Shown piece after piece: positions 23,173 through 23,319 of a stretch of 23,319 nt of DNA. How positions within the stretch are numbered: position 1 is the first letter of the stretch; every line of letters starts with the position of its first letter. Source of the DNA: RGIG4608 sp045635885 (GTDB taxonomy: Bacteria > Bacillota > Clostridia > Oscillospirales > CAG-272). The stretch spans positions 1 to 23,319 of the forward strand of contig JAZTWO010000006.1 in assembly GCA_045635885.1 (NCBI GenBank). Reading direction: 5' to 3'. Position numbers and translations under genes: made by a program. Under the pieces are notes generated by a model. The model was not told the origin of the DNA. It ran no database searches and saw only the letters and a list, made by a program, of their open reading frames with translations.

Positions 23173-23319
23173 ATGACAAACAACTCTATTTTCACAAGAG
23201 TGCTTGCTCTTATGATTTGCTTTATCATGCTTGTTGGCGGACTTACCGCTTGCTTTGGTGAAGTTGATCATGAAAACGTAGTAGGCACTACAACAACTAA
23301 CGGTGAAGTTGTGACAACA
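23173..23319 (+). CDS. Predicted lipoprotein, partial (3' end missing)
   Basis: The first 49 residues of a gene cut by the right edge. It has a basic N-terminus, a hydrophobic stretch VLALMICFIMLVGG and a lipobox LTAC with the modified cysteine at C27, then a Thr-rich linker (GTTTTNGEVVTT). Export and lipid anchoring on the outer membrane face are therefore likely. Many such proteins are substrate-binding subunits of ABC transporters, but nothing visible here decides the function. ATG 23173 fits the AAAGGA site better (about 8 bases) than the in-frame ATG at 23167. It lies about 40 bases after the structured leader. Confidence 0.8.
   Translation, partial: MTNNSIFTRVLALMICFIMLVGGLTACFGEVDHENVVGTTTTNGEVVTT

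Noticed and set aside
1..23319. Searched for CRISPR arrays, insertion sequences, phage genes, toxin-antitoxin pairs and tRNA genes.
   Set aside because: No regularly spaced repeats, transposase or integrase motifs, toxin-antitoxin pairs or tRNA-like cloverleaf sequences were seen by eye; a computed search could still find weak cases.

Overview
The window looks like chromosomal DNA from a low-GC, Gram-positive-type anaerobe of the Clostridia (Bacillota). This rests on a large-type SRP RNA followed by dnaX-ebfC-recR (the order also found in Bacillus), a whiA gene, a murB/whiA/dnaE neighbourhood, a PdaA-like cortex deacetylase, A/T-rich intergenic DNA with strong AGGAGG ribosome binding sites, and consensus sigma-A promoters. 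No phage, insertion sequence, CRISPR array or tRNA was seen. Most of the window is core chromosome.

Layout. (1) 1-910, minus: a cut-off SpoIID-like gene and its small partner. (2) 1000-3996, plus: SRP RNA promoter, SRP RNA, dnaX, ebfC, recR and a terminator, a DNA replication/repair cluster apparently read from the SRP RNA promoter. (3) 6895-4002, minus: a four-gene operon encoding a PF06541-type membrane protein, a CDP-alcohol phosphatidyltransferase, an OmpR-type response regulator and a histidine kinase without an obvious sensor domain. (4) 7155-7963, plus: pdaA-like deacetylase with its own terminator. (5) 15260-7969, minus: a tightly spaced run of seven genes (coaE, lytic transglycosylase, M18 aminopeptidase, prfA, tsaC/sua5, topoisomerase IV A-like protein, small His-tailed membrane protein) behind one strong promoter and ending at a shared terminator. 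(6) 15312-21692, plus: yjjG-like HAD phosphatase, murB, whiA, a 303-base structured spacer and dnaE. (7) 22800-21679, minus: a GT4-type glycosyltransferase whose stop codon lies in the loop of the dnaE terminator. (8) 22899-23319, plus: promoter, a leader of about 240 bases with a long helix and G-rich apex, and the start of a lipoprotein gene cut by the window end.

Most genes serve replication (DnaX, DnaE, topoisomerase), recombination (RecR), translation (RF1, TsaC, SRP) and the cell envelope (MurB, PdaA, transglycosylase, glycosyltransferase, phospholipid synthase). The items most worth a second look are the structured leader at 23039-23130, a possible -1 frameshift site in dnaX, paired palindromes in front of the two-component/lipid operon, and the folded whiA-dnaE spacer. 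No clear new multi-gene system was found.
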